Source: Clostridia bacterium (GTDB lineage Bacteria > Bacillota > Clostridia > Oscillospirales > Acutalibacteraceae). From it: DNA of 34,548 nucleotides. Location of the stretch: contig JAFQQM010000017.1 in the NCBI GenBank assembly GCA_017410585.1, positions 1-34,548 of the forward strand. Direction: 5' to 3'. Below are positions 8,011 to 16,221 of the stretch, one piece after another. Position numbers and translations under genes: made by a program. Numbering within the stretch: the first letter of the stretch is position 1; every line of letters begins with the position of its first letter. The notes beneath the pieces are model-generated. The model had not been told where the DNA came from and made no database searches. It worked only from the letters and a program-made list of their open reading frames with translations.

Positions 8011-9363
8011 ATGAAAAAGCCGATCGTGGCCGTTGTCGGCCGTCCCAACGTGGGAAAATCGACCTTATTCAATAAATTGATCGGACGCCGTCTGTCCATC
8101 GTCAAGGACACCCCCGGCGTCACCCGTGACCGCATCGTGGCCGATTGCGAGTGGGCAGGCCGCCCGTTTTTGCTGACCGATACCGGCGGTATCGAACCGC
8201 GTACCGACGATCTCATTCTGTCCAAAATGCGCCAGCAGGCGCAGTTGGCGATCGATCAGGCGACGGTCATCGTGCTGGTGGTGGATATCACCTCCGGTGT
8301 TACCGCCAACGATATGGATGTGGCGGCGATGTTACAGCGCAGCGGCAAGCCGGTGGTGCTGTGCGTCAACAAATGCGACAACATCGGCAACCTGCCGGCG
8401 GATTTTTACGAATTCTACAACCTCGGTCTGGGCGATCCCATTGCGGTTTCCTCCGTCCACGGTCACGGTACCGGCGACCTGCTGGATGCCGTGATCGAGC
8501 ATTTCCCCGAGGGTGAAGTGACCGAGGAGGAGAACGCCCCCATCTGTGTGGCGGTCATCGGCAAGCCCAACGCCGGCAAATCCTCGCTTATCAACTGTGT
8601 GGCGCACGAAGAACGCTCTATCGTCTCCAACATTGCGGGTACCACCCGCGATGCGGTGGATACGCCGGTGCATAACGCCCACGGTGACTTTCTGTTTATC
8701 GATACGGCGGGTCTCCGCCGCAAGAGCAAGGTGGACACCGATATCGAACATTACTCCATCCTGCGGGCGCAGATGTCCATCGAGCGTTCGGACGTGTGCG
8801 TGATTATGATCGACGCGACCGAGGGCTTTACCGAGCAGGACAGCAAGGTGGCGGGTCTTGCCCACGAAGCGGGCAAGGCATGTATCATTGCGGTCAATAA
8901 ATGGGATATCGTGGATAAGGATACCTACACGATGGACCGTATGCGTCAGGATCTGGAGCGGGACTTCAGTTTTATGGCGTATGCGCCGATGATCTTTATT
9001 TCGGCCAAAACGGGACAGCGGGTGGATAAACTGTTTTCGCTCATCCGCTACGTACACGAACAGAACTGTATGCGCGTCACCACCGGTATGCTCAACGACG
9101 TACTGGCGGATGCCACCGCCCGTGTGCAACCGCCGACCGACCGCGGACGCCGCCTCAAGATCTATTATATGACGCAGGCATCCACCTGCCCGCCCACCTT
9201 CGTGTGCTTTGTCAATAAGGCGCAGTTGTTCCATTATTCGTACCAACGCTATATCGAAAACTGCATCCGCGGCACCTTCGGTCTGGAAGGTACGCCGGTG
9301 CGTATCGTTGTCCGTGAGAAGGGTGAAAACGCCGATAACGTCGGCGGTCCGAAGAAAGGCTGA
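8011..9363 (+). CDS. der: Ribosome-assembly GTPase Der (EngA)
   Basis: A 450-residue protein with two tandem GTPase domains, unique to Der. The first P-loop is GRPNVGKST at 10-18 and the second GKPNAGKSS at 184-192, each followed by DTxG switch motifs (LTDTGGIE, FIDTAGLR) and NKxD motifs (NKCD, NKWD). The C-terminal KH-like domain ends in GTPVRIVVREKG. Der is essential for late 50S subunit assembly. The AAAGGAG site fixes the start. The next gene begins 6 bases after the stop. Confidence 0.97.
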   Translation: MKKPIVAVVGRPNVGKSTLFNKLIGRRLSIVKDTPGVTRDRIVADCEWAGRPFLLTDTGGIEPRTDDLILSKMRQQAQLAIDQATVIVLVVDITSGVTANDMDVAAMLQRSGKPVVLCVNKCDNIGNLPADFYEFYNLGLGDPIAVSSVHGHGTGDLLDAVIEHFPEGEVTEEENAPICVAVIGKPNAGKSSLINCVAHEERSIVSNIAGTTRDAVDTPVHNAHGDFLFIDTAGLRRKSKVDTDIEHYSILRAQMSIERSDVCVIMIDATEGFTEQDSKVAGLAHEAGKACIIAVNKWDIVDKDTYTMDRMRQDLERDFSFMAYAPMIFISAKTGQRVDKLFSLIRYVHEQNCMRVTTGMLNDVLADATARVQPPTDRGRRLKIYYMTQASTCPPTFVCFVNKAQLFHYSYQRYIENCIRGTFGLEGTPVRIVVREKGENADNVGGPKKG

Positions 9364-9369
9364 TGACCG

Positions 9370-10269
9370 ATGATCTCTAAAAGAGAACGCGAACGGCGCC
9401 GTCGTGCCTCCCGCCGCCACGCGGCGAAGGTGGAACGGCACGCTATTTTGCTGATTTTGCTGGCTGTGACGATCGCGGTCATCTGCGTTTCCTGCGCGTT
9501 GACCCGCCGTGATGACGGTAAGTCGCCGGTGCCGAGCGACGGGACCACCTCGTCGACCACGACAACGACAACGTCGATAACGTCGACAACCTCGACGACC
9601 ACCACGACGGTTACGACCACCACGACCACCACGGCCACCGTCCGTCCGACGGTGCCGACTTCGCCGGTGGAAGGGCATTACGTCCAACCGGCCGGTGCGG
9701 CTTGGAATTTGGTGCTGGTCAACGATTGGAACAATATGCCGTCCGACGTGCTGGACACGCTGGAAGACAATCTGGTGGTGTATAACGCCGGTGTACAAAA
9801 CGGCAAAGTGGACGCCCGCATCGTGGATGCGCTGGATGCGATGATCCGCGATTGCAACGCCGCCGGCGGCGGGGTGTGGGCACAATCCTGCTATCGCGAT
9901 TATGATACCCAAGAGGTGTTGTATGAGCGCGAGGTGCAGTCCTTCATCAACAAGGGGTATTCCCGCGAAGAGGCGGAGATCGTGGCCGCTCAATGTGTCA
10001 AGCGCCCCGGACAGAGCGAGCATAACACCGGTTTGGTGGTGGATTTCAACTACTGCAACGAGAGTTTTACCGGCACCAAAGGCCATCGTTGGTTGGAGGC
10101 ACATTGCGCCGAATACGGCTTTATTCTGCGTTTCCCTGAGGGAAAAGAGGATGTGACCGGCGTCGTTTTTGAATCGTGGCACTACCGCTATGTCGGCGTG
10201 GAGGCCGCTACCGAAATTATGCGCGACGGCATCACGCTGGAGGAATACTGTGAAAAATACGGCTACTGA
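9370..10269 (+). CDS. VanY-like D,D-/L,D-carboxypeptidase (M15B) with Thr-rich linker
   Basis: A 299-residue membrane-anchored protein. A basic N-terminus and one hydrophobic segment (about 24-46) are followed by a nearly pure Thr/Ser linker (about 58-98) and an extracellular M15B peptidase domain. Zinc and catalytic residues are present in SEH218NTGLVVD225FN and E268SWH271YR. It should cleave the terminal D-Ala of peptidoglycan stem peptides. Vancomycin resistance is not implied, because no van partner genes are present. The start is 6 bases after der and its ribosome binding site (AAGAAAGG) is weak, suggesting translational coupling. The 3' end overlaps trmFO by 20 bases. Confidence 0.85.
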   Translation: MISKRERERRRRASRRHAAKVERHAILLILLAVTIAVICVSCALTRRDDGKSPVPSDGTTSSTTTTTTSITSTTSTTTTTVTTTTTTTATVRPTVPTSPVEGHYVQPAGAAWNLVLVNDWNNMPSDVLDTLEDNLVVYNAGVQNGKVDARIVDALDAMIRDCNAAGGGVWAQSCYRDYDTQEVLYEREVQSFINKGYSREEAEIVAAQCVKRPGQSEHNTGLVVDFNYCNESFTGTKGHRWLEAHCAEYGFILRFPEGKEDVTGVVFESWHYRYVGVEAATEIMRDGITLEEYCEKYGY

Positions 10270-11581
10270 AAAAACGACCGTCACCGTTATCGGCGGCGGT
10301 CTTGCCGGTTGTGAGGCGGCTTGGGCGCTGGCCGAACGCGGCGTGCCGGTGCGGTTGGTCGAGATGAAACCGCATCGCCGCAGTCCGGCACACCGTACCG
10401 ATGAATTGGCGGAGTTGGTGTGTTCCAACTCGCTGAAGGCGGCGCGTATCGACAGCGCGGCCGGTCTGTTAAAAGAAGAGATGCGGCGCTTGGGGTCGGT
10501 CTGCCTGCAGGCCGCAGACGAGAGCCGCGTGGACGCGGGCGGCGCCTTGGCGGTCGACCGCGATCGCTTTTCGGCGGGGGTATCCCGTCGCATCCACGCC
10601 CATCCGCTCATCACGGTGGAACACCGCGAGGTGACCGAGATTCCCGCAGAGGGGCCGGTCATCGTGGCAAGCGGACCGCTGACTTCCGATGCGCTGGCGG
10701 CGGATATTGCCCGCCTGTGCGGTGGCGGTCTGCATTTTTACGATGCCGCCGCCCCGATCGTGACAGCGGCGAGCGTCGATCCGGACAAGTCCTTTTGTGC
10801 CTCGCGGTACGACAAGGAAGACTCGGGTGCCGGTGACTACATCAACTGTCCGCTGAATAAGGAAGAATACGAGGCGTTCCACGCCGCGTTGGTGGCGGCG
10901 GAGATCGCGCCGCTACACGATTTTGACGCCGCTTCACCGACGGTGTACGAGGGCTGTATGCCCATTGAAGTGTTGGCAAAGCGTGGGGCGGATTCCATCC
11001 GCTTCGGTCCGATGAAACCGGTGGGTCTGCGTGACCCGCGCACCGGTCACCGCCCGTGGGCGGTGTTGCAATTGCGTGCCGAAAACACCGAACGCACGCT
11101 GTATAATCTGGTCGGATTTCAGACCAACCTCAAATTCGGTGAGCAGAAGCGGGTGTTCGGGATGATTCCGGCGCTGGCCAATGCCGAATTCGTGCGGTAC
11201 GGCGTGATGCATCGCAACACCTTCCTGCGGTCTCCCGAACTGCTGACGAGCGGTTTCCGGTCTCGTCAGCGGGAAGACTTGTGGTTTGCCGGTCAGATGA
11301 CCGGCGTGGAGGGGTATATGGAATCGGCCGCTTCGGGTCTGATGGCCGGCATCAACTGTGCCCGTATGCTGGAAGGCAAGCCGGAACTGACCCTGCCCCG
11401 TACCACCATGATCGGGGCGCTGTCGGCCTACGTGGCCGCGCCGAACGTCAATTTCCAGCCGATGGGGGCGAATTTCGGCATCCTGCCGCCGCTTGAGAAC
11501 CCTATCCGTGACAAGCGCGAGCGGTATGCGGCGTTGGCCGCACGCGGGTTGGAAGACCTTTCGACCGTTATTGACAAATAA
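10250..11581 (+). CDS. trmFO: Methylenetetrahydrofolate-tRNA-(uracil-54-C5)-methyltransferase TrmFO
   Basis: A 443-residue FAD enzyme that makes ribothymidine at position 54 of tRNA using methylenetetrahydrofolate. The dinucleotide-binding GGGLAG motif is at 15-20. C58 in ELVCSNSLK and C236 in GCMPIE correspond to the two functional cysteines of the family. The C-terminal region has MTGVEGYMESAASGL and the NFQPMGANFG motif. I chose the GTG at 10250 because GGAGG at 10239-10243 is well placed and the Rossmann motif follows at once; earlier in-frame codons lie inside the VanY-like gene. Overlap of 20 bases implies co-translation. Confidence 0.94.
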   Translation: MKNTATEKTTVTVIGGGLAGCEAAWALAERGVPVRLVEMKPHRRSPAHRTDELAELVCSNSLKAARIDSAAGLLKEEMRRLGSVCLQAADESRVDAGGALAVDRDRFSAGVSRRIHAHPLITVEHREVTEIPAEGPVIVASGPLTSDALAADIARLCGGGLHFYDAAAPIVTAASVDPDKSFCASRYDKEDSGAGDYINCPLNKEEYEAFHAALVAAEIAPLHDFDAASPTVYEGCMPIEVLAKRGADSIRFGPMKPVGLRDPRTGHRPWAVLQLRAENTERTLYNLVGFQTNLKFGEQKRVFGMIPALANAEFVRYGVMHRNTFLRSPELLTSGFRSRQREDLWFAGQMTGVEGYMESAASGLMAGINCARMLEGKPELTLPRTTMIGALSAYVAAPNVNFQPMGANFGILPPLENPIRDKRERYAALAARGLEDLSTVIDK

Positions 11582-11599
11582 CAAAAAGCGGTTTATACT
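11571..11599 (+). promoter_or_regulatory. Promoter of the threonine ammonia-lyase gene
   Basis: TTGACA (11571-11576), a 17-bp spacer and TATACT (11594-11599). The -35 box lies within the last codons of trmFO, so the metabolic pair has its own promoter. Confidence 0.8.
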
Positions 11600-11632
11600 G
11601 AATGATAATTTCTACTCTGGGGAGTTTTGTCT

Positions 11633-12832
11633 ATGTTATCGTTGGATAAAGTGTATCATGCGTCGTTTGTGCTGAAGCCGGTCATCCGCCGTACCGACCT
11701 CATTCTGGCCCCCAACCTGTGTCCGGGGACGGAGATGTATCTCAAAACCGAAAATCTGCAGATCACCGGCTCGTTTAAGGTCCGCGGCGCGTATTATAAG
11801 ATGTCGCAGTTAAGCGAGGAAGAACGCTCGCACGGTGTGGTTGCCTGCTCGGCGGGTAACCACGCGCAGGGGGTGGCGTTGGCGGCGGCTCAAAACGGCA
11901 TTCCGTCGCTCATCTGCCTGCCGGCCGGTGCGCCTATCTCCAAAGTGGAGGCGACCCGTCGCTACGGTGCGCAGATCGAGATGGTGCCGGGTGCGTACGA
12001 CGATGCGTACGCCCGTGCGTTGCAACTGCGGGATGAAAAGGGGTATACCTTCGTTCATCCGTTTGATGATGAAGAGGTCATCGCCGGTCAGGGTACCATC
12101 GGCTTGGAACTGATGGAACAACTGCCGGATGCCGACGTGGTCATCGTGCCGATCGGCGGCGGCGGTCTGTGCGCCGGCGTGGCGTTTGCCATCAAGCATC
12201 TCAATCCCCGTTGCAAAGTTTACGGTGTGCAGGTGGCGGGTGCGCCCTCGATGCGGGATGCGCTGGTCAACGGTCATATCGAAACGTTGCCGGCGGTCAA
12301 GACCATTGCCGACGGTATTGCGGTCAAACGCCCCGGCGATCTGACCTACGAACTGATCAAGCAGTACGTCGACGACGTGGTGACGGTGACCGATGACGAG
12401 GTCGCCACCGCCATTTTGGCGCTGATCGAACAGCAAAAACTGATCACCGAAGGTGCCGGTGCGGTGCCGGTGGCGGCGGCCATGTTCGGCAAAGTGCCGA
12501 TCGAAGGCAAAAAGGTGATCTGCCTGCTTTCGGGCGGCAATATCGACGTGACCATTTTGTCCCGTGTCATCAGCCGCGGTCTGCTCAAGACCGGCCGCAG
12601 TGCGGATATCACGGTGGCGCTGACCGATAAACCGGGCCAGTTGTCGGCGGTTTCCAAGATCGTGTCCGATCTGGGCGGCAACGTGGTCGGCGTGTTCCAT
12701 GACCGTACCGAGTTGGATGCGGATATCACCGGCTGTTATCTGCGCCTCATTCTGGAGACCCGCGACCAAGCCCACGTGGATGAGATCGCCGATGCCATCG
12801 AGACGGCCGGCTATCACATCGTGTCCAAATAA
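11633..12832 (+). CDS. ilvA: Threonine ammonia-lyase (threonine deaminase) with ACT domain
   Basis: A 399-residue PLP enzyme that converts threonine to 2-oxobutanoate and ammonia. The PLP lysine is K49 in TGSFKVRGA; the phosphate-binding glycine loop is PIGGGGLCAG. A C-terminal ACT regulatory domain (about 325-399, DITVALTDKPGQLSAVSKIVSDLGGNVV) is typical of the TdcB/IlvA short form. Whether it feeds isoleucine synthesis or catabolism cannot be told from sequence. ATG 11633 is preferred over TTG 11627 because GGGGAG lies 8 bases before it. It is followed 14 bases later by ridA. Confidence 0.94.
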   Translation: MLSLDKVYHASFVLKPVIRRTDLILAPNLCPGTEMYLKTENLQITGSFKVRGAYYKMSQLSEEERSHGVVACSAGNHAQGVALAAAQNGIPSLICLPAGAPISKVEATRRYGAQIEMVPGAYDDAYARALQLRDEKGYTFVHPFDDEEVIAGQGTIGLELMEQLPDADVVIVPIGGGGLCAGVAFAIKHLNPRCKVYGVQVAGAPSMRDALVNGHIETLPAVKTIADGIAVKRPGDLTYELIKQYVDDVVTVTDDEVATAILALIEQQKLITEGAGAVPVAAAMFGKVPIEGKKVICLLSGGNIDVTILSRVISRGLLKTGRSADITVALTDKPGQLSAVSKIVSDLGGNVVGVFHDRTELDADITGCYLRLILETRDQAHVDEIADAIETAGYHIVSK

Positions 12833-12846
12833 GGGAGGAACGTTTT

Positions 12847-13221
12847 ATGGCTAACTACGTGCATACCGATGCCGCACCGGCGGCGATCGGCCCGTATTCG
12901 CAGGCGATGGTGACCGGCGGACTGGTGTTTACCTCCGGTCAGATCGCTATTGATCCCGCCACCGGCAACGTGGAGGCGACCGACATCGTCGGTCAGACCG
13001 AACAGGTGATGAAAAACCTCGGTGCGGTACTGGCGGCGGCCGGCAGTTCGTACGACAAAGCGGTCAAGACTACCTGCTTTTTGGCGGATATGGCGGATTT
13101 TGCGGCTTTCAATGAGATCTACGGCCGTTACTTCAGCAGTAAGCCGGCACGCTCCTGCGTGGCGGTCAAGACGTTGCCGAAAAACGTGCTGTGCGAAGTG
13201 GAAGTTATTGCCGAAATTTAA
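12847..13221 (+). CDS. ridA: RidA family enamine/imine deaminase
   Basis: A 124-residue YjgF/YER057c/UK114 protein. Hallmarks are IGPYSQAM near the N-terminus, FTSGQIAIDPATG, the conserved arginine in SKPARSCVAV and the final EVEVIA with the catalytic glutamate. RidA hydrolyses the reactive enamine released by PLP enzymes such as threonine deaminase, so placing it 14 bases after ilvA with a good GGGAGG site makes direct functional sense. A terminator follows. Confidence 0.95.
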   Translation: MANYVHTDAAPAAIGPYSQAMVTGGLVFTSGQIAIDPATGNVEATDIVGQTEQVMKNLGAVLAAAGSSYDKAVKTTCFLADMADFAAFNEIYGRYFSSKPARSCVAVKTLPKNVLCEVEVIAEI

Positions 13222-13224
13222 CCG

Positions 13225-13256
13225 AAAGAGTCCCATCGGTCGGATGGGGCTCTTTT
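13225..13256 (+). terminator. Intrinsic terminator after ridA
   Basis: Stem AAGAGTCCCATC with GATGGGGCTCTT (one wobble pair) around a short loop, then TTATTTT. Confidence 0.85.
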
Positions 13257-13303
13257 ATTTTCAAATTTTTTACAAATTTTTACGAATAAATCGTAAGTTT
13301 TTC

Positions 13304-13332
13304 TTGCAATCGGCGTGAAAATTGTGTACAAT
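13304..13332 (+). promoter_or_regulatory. Promoter of the CdaR/PucR-type regulator
   Basis: TTGCAA (13304-13309), a 17-bp spacer and TACAAT (13327-13332). It has the same -35 and -10 hexamers as the pgi promoter. The leader to the start codon is about 70 bases and AT-rich. Confidence 0.75.
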
Positions 13333-13407
13333 AGGTATTAGTAAAATTATATCTTGGTAAAATCTGCCCAATTGCGGTAACTTTTATAGAAAAGGGAGAA
13401 GTGTACT

Positions 13408-14493
13408 ATGTCTGTCAGACTCTTTCAGGGGATCGTTTATCAAATGCGCGAGGTCATCGACCGTACCATCGGTGTGGTGGATGAATCGCTGAATGTCATC
13501 GCTTGCAGCGATCTGGGGCGTATCGGTCAGCCGGCAGAAGGGTTGGCGATGGATGCCTTTACCCAGACCGATTCGTTTGAGGCGGAGGGTCTGACCTACC
13601 GTCCGTTCGGTGCGGAGCCGCACAAGAACTACCTGCTGTTCGTGGAAGGCACCGATGACGAGGCTTCCCGCTATGCGGCGTTGCTGGCCATCTCCCTGAC
13701 CAACATCAAGCAGTATTACGATGAGAAATACGACCGCGGCAATTTCGTCAAGAACATCCTGCTGGATAACATCCTGCCGGGCGATATCTACTTAAAGGCG
13801 CACGAACTGCGCTTCAACAGCGAGGCGGCCCGCGTGGTCATGCTCATCCGCGTGCAGAGCCACAGCGACGTCTCTACCTACGACGTTATCCGCAACCTGT
13901 TTCCGGACAGCACCAAAGATTTCGTCATCAGCATCAACGAGACCGACATCGTGCTGGTCAAGGAAGTCCGCCCCGAGACGGAAGGCAAAGACCTCGAGAA
14001 GTTGGCGCGTTCCATCGTCGACACGCTGGGCAGCGAATTCTACACCCACGCCAACATCGGTATCGGTATGATGGTGGAGAGCATCAAGGATCTCGCCCGT
14101 TCGTTTAAGGAGGCGCAGGTGGCGCTGGAGGTCGGCAAGGTGTTTGACACCGAGAAGACCATCGTCAGTTACGACAACCTCGGCATCGCGCGTCTTATCT
14201 ATCAGTTGCCGACGACGCTGTGCGAGATGTTCCTGCGTGAAGTGTTCAAGCGCGGTTCGATCGAGTCGCTGGATCAGGAAACGCTGTTTACCATTCAGCG
14301 TTTCTTTGAGAACAACCTCAACGTGTCCGAAACTTCCCGTAAACTGTTTGTCCACCGTAACACGCTGGTCTACCGTCTGGAGAAGATCAAGCGTCTGACC
14401 GGCTTGGATCTCCGCGAATTCGACGATGCCATCGTCTTCAAGGTGGCGTTGATGGTGCAGAAGTACCTCAAGGCGAATCCGGTAAAATACTGA
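13408..14493 (+). CDS. CdaR/PucR-family transcriptional regulator
   Basis: A 361-residue regulator. The C-terminal 55 residues (SETSRKLFVHRNTLVYRLEKIKRLTG, then the FDDAIVFKVALMVQKYL helix) are the PucR/CdaR helix-turn-helix. The middle (about 130-270) fits the degenerate GGDEF-like domain of CdaR proteins, and the N-terminal 110 residues probably sense a ligand. Relatives control sugar-acid, purine or amino-acid catabolism. It has its own promoter and terminators on the upstream side and lies just before ftsE, with no shared regulon evident. Its ligand cannot be predicted. Confidence 0.83.
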   Translation: MSVRLFQGIVYQMREVIDRTIGVVDESLNVIACSDLGRIGQPAEGLAMDAFTQTDSFEAEGLTYRPFGAEPHKNYLLFVEGTDDEASRYAALLAISLTNIKQYYDEKYDRGNFVKNILLDNILPGDIYLKAHELRFNSEAARVVMLIRVQSHSDVSTYDVIRNLFPDSTKDFVISINETDIVLVKEVRPETEGKDLEKLARSIVDTLGSEFYTHANIGIGMMVESIKDLARSFKEAQVALEVGKVFDTEKTIVSYDNLGIARLIYQLPTTLCEMFLREVFKRGSIESLDQETLFTIQRFFENNLNVSETSRKLFVHRNTLVYRLEKIKRLTGLDLREFDDAIVFKVALMVQKYLKANPVKY

Positions 14494-14501
14494 GATGAAA
14501 G

Positions 14502-14532
14502 GTGCGCCGCCGGTTTGCTCCGAACGGCGCAT
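14502..14532 (+). other. Stem-loop between the regulator gene and ftsE
   Basis: GTGCGCCG (14502-14509) pairs with CGGCGCAT (14525-14532) with one wobble pair. No T-run follows, so it is not a canonical terminator; it may be a weak stop or an mRNA 3'-end structure. Confidence 0.35.
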
Positions 14533-14577
14533 TGCCTTGTCAAGCACCCCCTTACTCAACTGGAAACTTTTGAGGGG

Positions 14578-14606
14578 TTGCCGTACCGCCGGTTTGGTGG
14601 TACTGT
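14578..14606 (+). promoter_or_regulatory. Candidate promoter of the ftsEX cluster, overlapped by an inverted repeat
   Basis: TTGCCG (14578-14583), a 17-bp spacer and TACTGT (14601-14606). An imperfect inverted repeat, CCGTACCGCC (14581-14590) with GGTGGTACTG (14596-14605), covers the spacer and -10 box and could be a repressor site. Confidence 0.45.
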
Positions 14607-14644
14607 AGAGGGTGGCAAAAATCAACGCAAAGGAGGTTCTCTTT

Positions 14645-15325
14645 GTGATCGAATTCAACGGAGTTCACAAAGTTTACGATAACGGTAAAAAAGCACTTGA
14701 CGACGTCAATATTCGCATTGAGAAGGGCGAATTTGTATTTATCGTCGGTAAATCCGGTGCCGGTAAAAGTACATTTCTGAAACTGATCATGCACGAGGAA
14801 TCCCCCACGGTCGGCGAGGTCATCGTCAACGACTTCCGCCTGTCCAAACTGCGCCGTCGGCAGGAGCCGATGCTCCGCCGCACGATGGGCATCGTGTTTC
14901 AGGATTTCCGTCTGATCCAGACGATGAACGTGTTTGACAACGTGGCGTTTGCTATGCGGGTGGTCGGCGCGAAAAACCGCGAGATCCACAAGCGCGTGCC
15001 GTACGTGTTGCAGTTAGTCGGTCTGCAGGATAAGATGAAGAGTTACCCGAAGGAACTGTCCGGCGGCGAGCAGCAGCGTGTCAGTCTGGCGCGTGCGCTG
15101 GTCAACAATCCGTCGCTCATCATCGCCGACGAGCCGACCGGCAACATCGACCCGACCATGAGTATGGAGATCATGCAACTCTTGGTGGAGATCAACCGCC
15201 TTGGCACCACCGTGTTGGTGGTCACCCATGCGCAGGCGCTGGTCGATGCCTTCCAGAAGCGCACCATCCAGATCAAGGACGGTCGCGTGGAATCCGACAC
15301 GCCGGAAGGAGGTGTGCCGGCATGA
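14645..15325 (+). CDS. ftsE: Cell-division ABC transporter ATPase FtsE
   Basis: A 226-residue ABC ATPase. Walker A GKSGAGKST is at 35-43, followed by LSGGEQQRVSLARAL and LIIADEPTGNID. Together with FtsX it forms a membrane complex that does not transport but passes ATP-driven conformational change to peptidoglycan hydrolases at the division site or lateral wall. I chose the GTG at 14645 because AAAGGAGG lies 8 bases upstream. Its stop overlaps the start of ftsX (ATGA), as is usual for the pair. Confidence 0.96.
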   Translation: MIEFNGVHKVYDNGKKALDDVNIRIEKGEFVFIVGKSGAGKSTFLKLIMHEESPTVGEVIVNDFRLSKLRRRQEPMLRRTMGIVFQDFRLIQTMNVFDNVAFAMRVVGAKNREIHKRVPYVLQLVGLQDKMKSYPKELSGGEQQRVSLARALVNNPSLIIADEPTGNIDPTMSMEIMQLLVEINRLGTTVLVVTHAQALVDAFQKRTIQIKDGRVESDTPEGGVPA

Positions 15326-16221
15326 GAAACTTCGGTTATCTGCTGCGGGAAGGTTTCCGCAGTGTTTGGAAAAACCGCCTGATGGCGGCCGCGTCCATCA
15401 TCGTGCTGACCGCCTGTATCCTCATTACCGGTCTGGCGGCGTTGGTCTTTATCAACGTCAACTACGTGTTTGAGCAGGTGGCGCACCAAAACGTGGTGGT
15501 CGTCTGGTTGCAACGGGACGTCACCGACGCCGATATCGAGGCGGTGGGGGACGAACTGAACGCGATGAGCAACGTATCGGGTGTGGAATTCCTCTCCAAA
15601 GAGGAGATACTGGATCGCTACGCCAAGGAGATGGGCTCGGAGGAACTGTACGAGGCACTCAAAGAAGACAACCCGATGCAGGATTCTTATATCGTCACCT
15701 TCTACGATCTGTCGCTGTTTGAGCAGACGTTGGACGATATCCGCGATCTGCCGCAGACCGAGTCGATCGAAGCACAGACCAAACTGGCCGATCAACTCAG
15801 CCAACTCCGCAACATCCTGATGATCGCCGGTGCGGTGGTCGTGGTGCTGTTGGTGCTGGTGTCGCTGTTTATCATCTCCAACACCATCAAATTGACGGTG
15901 TACAGCCGCCGTTTGGAGATCGGTATTATGAAGGCGGTCGGTGCGACCAACTTCTTTATCCGTACCCCGTTTGTGGTGGAAGGTGCCGTGATCGGTCTGC
16001 TGTCGGCGCTGGTGGCGTATCTGGTTACTTGGTTGGCTTATGACCGCGTGATGATGCTGTTTGGCGGCGAGGTCATCGGTATGGGACTTCTGTCCTTCCA
16101 GTCGATGTGGTGGATCGTGCTGCTTGCGTATCTGGCGGGCGGTGTGCTGACCGGTATGGTCGGCAGTGCCATTTCGATGGGACGCTATCTGAAAGACGAA
16201 GGAGGCGACCCGACGTTATGA
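15322..16221 (+). CDS. ftsX: Cell-division protein FtsX
   Basis: A 299-residue permease-like protein with the FtsX layout. One N-terminal membrane segment (about 22-46) is followed by an extracellular domain (about 50-165, which in other species contacts the hydrolase activator) and three C-terminal membrane segments. RRLEIGIMKAVGATNFFIRTPFVVEG is the conserved coupling region. It overlaps ftsE by 4 bases and the M23 gene by 4 bases, so the three products are probably made in fixed ratio. Confidence 0.95.
   Translation: MRNFGYLLREGFRSVWKNRLMAAASIIVLTACILITGLAALVFINVNYVFEQVAHQNVVVVWLQRDVTDADIEAVGDELNAMSNVSGVEFLSKEEILDRYAKEMGSEELYEALKEDNPMQDSYIVTFYDLSLFEQTLDDIRDLPQTESIEAQTKLADQLSQLRNILMIAGAVVVVLLVLVSLFIISNTIKLTVYSRRLEIGIMKAVGATNFFIRTPFVVEGAVIGLLSALVAYLVTWLAYDRVMMLFGGEVIGMGLLSFQSMWWIVLLAYLAGGVLTGMVGSAISMGRYLKDEGGDPTL

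Noticed and set aside
9370-10269. VanY-like protein as a vancomycin-resistance gene
   Set aside because: No vanH, vanA/B or vanX genes and no VanRS regulators are present; it sits in a housekeeping cluster, so an ordinary wall-trimming role is more likely.
8332-10662. A 776-codon minus-strand open frame
   Set aside because: It covers der, the VanY-like gene and part of trmFO in antisense. All three plus-strand genes are certain, so this is a codon-bias shadow.
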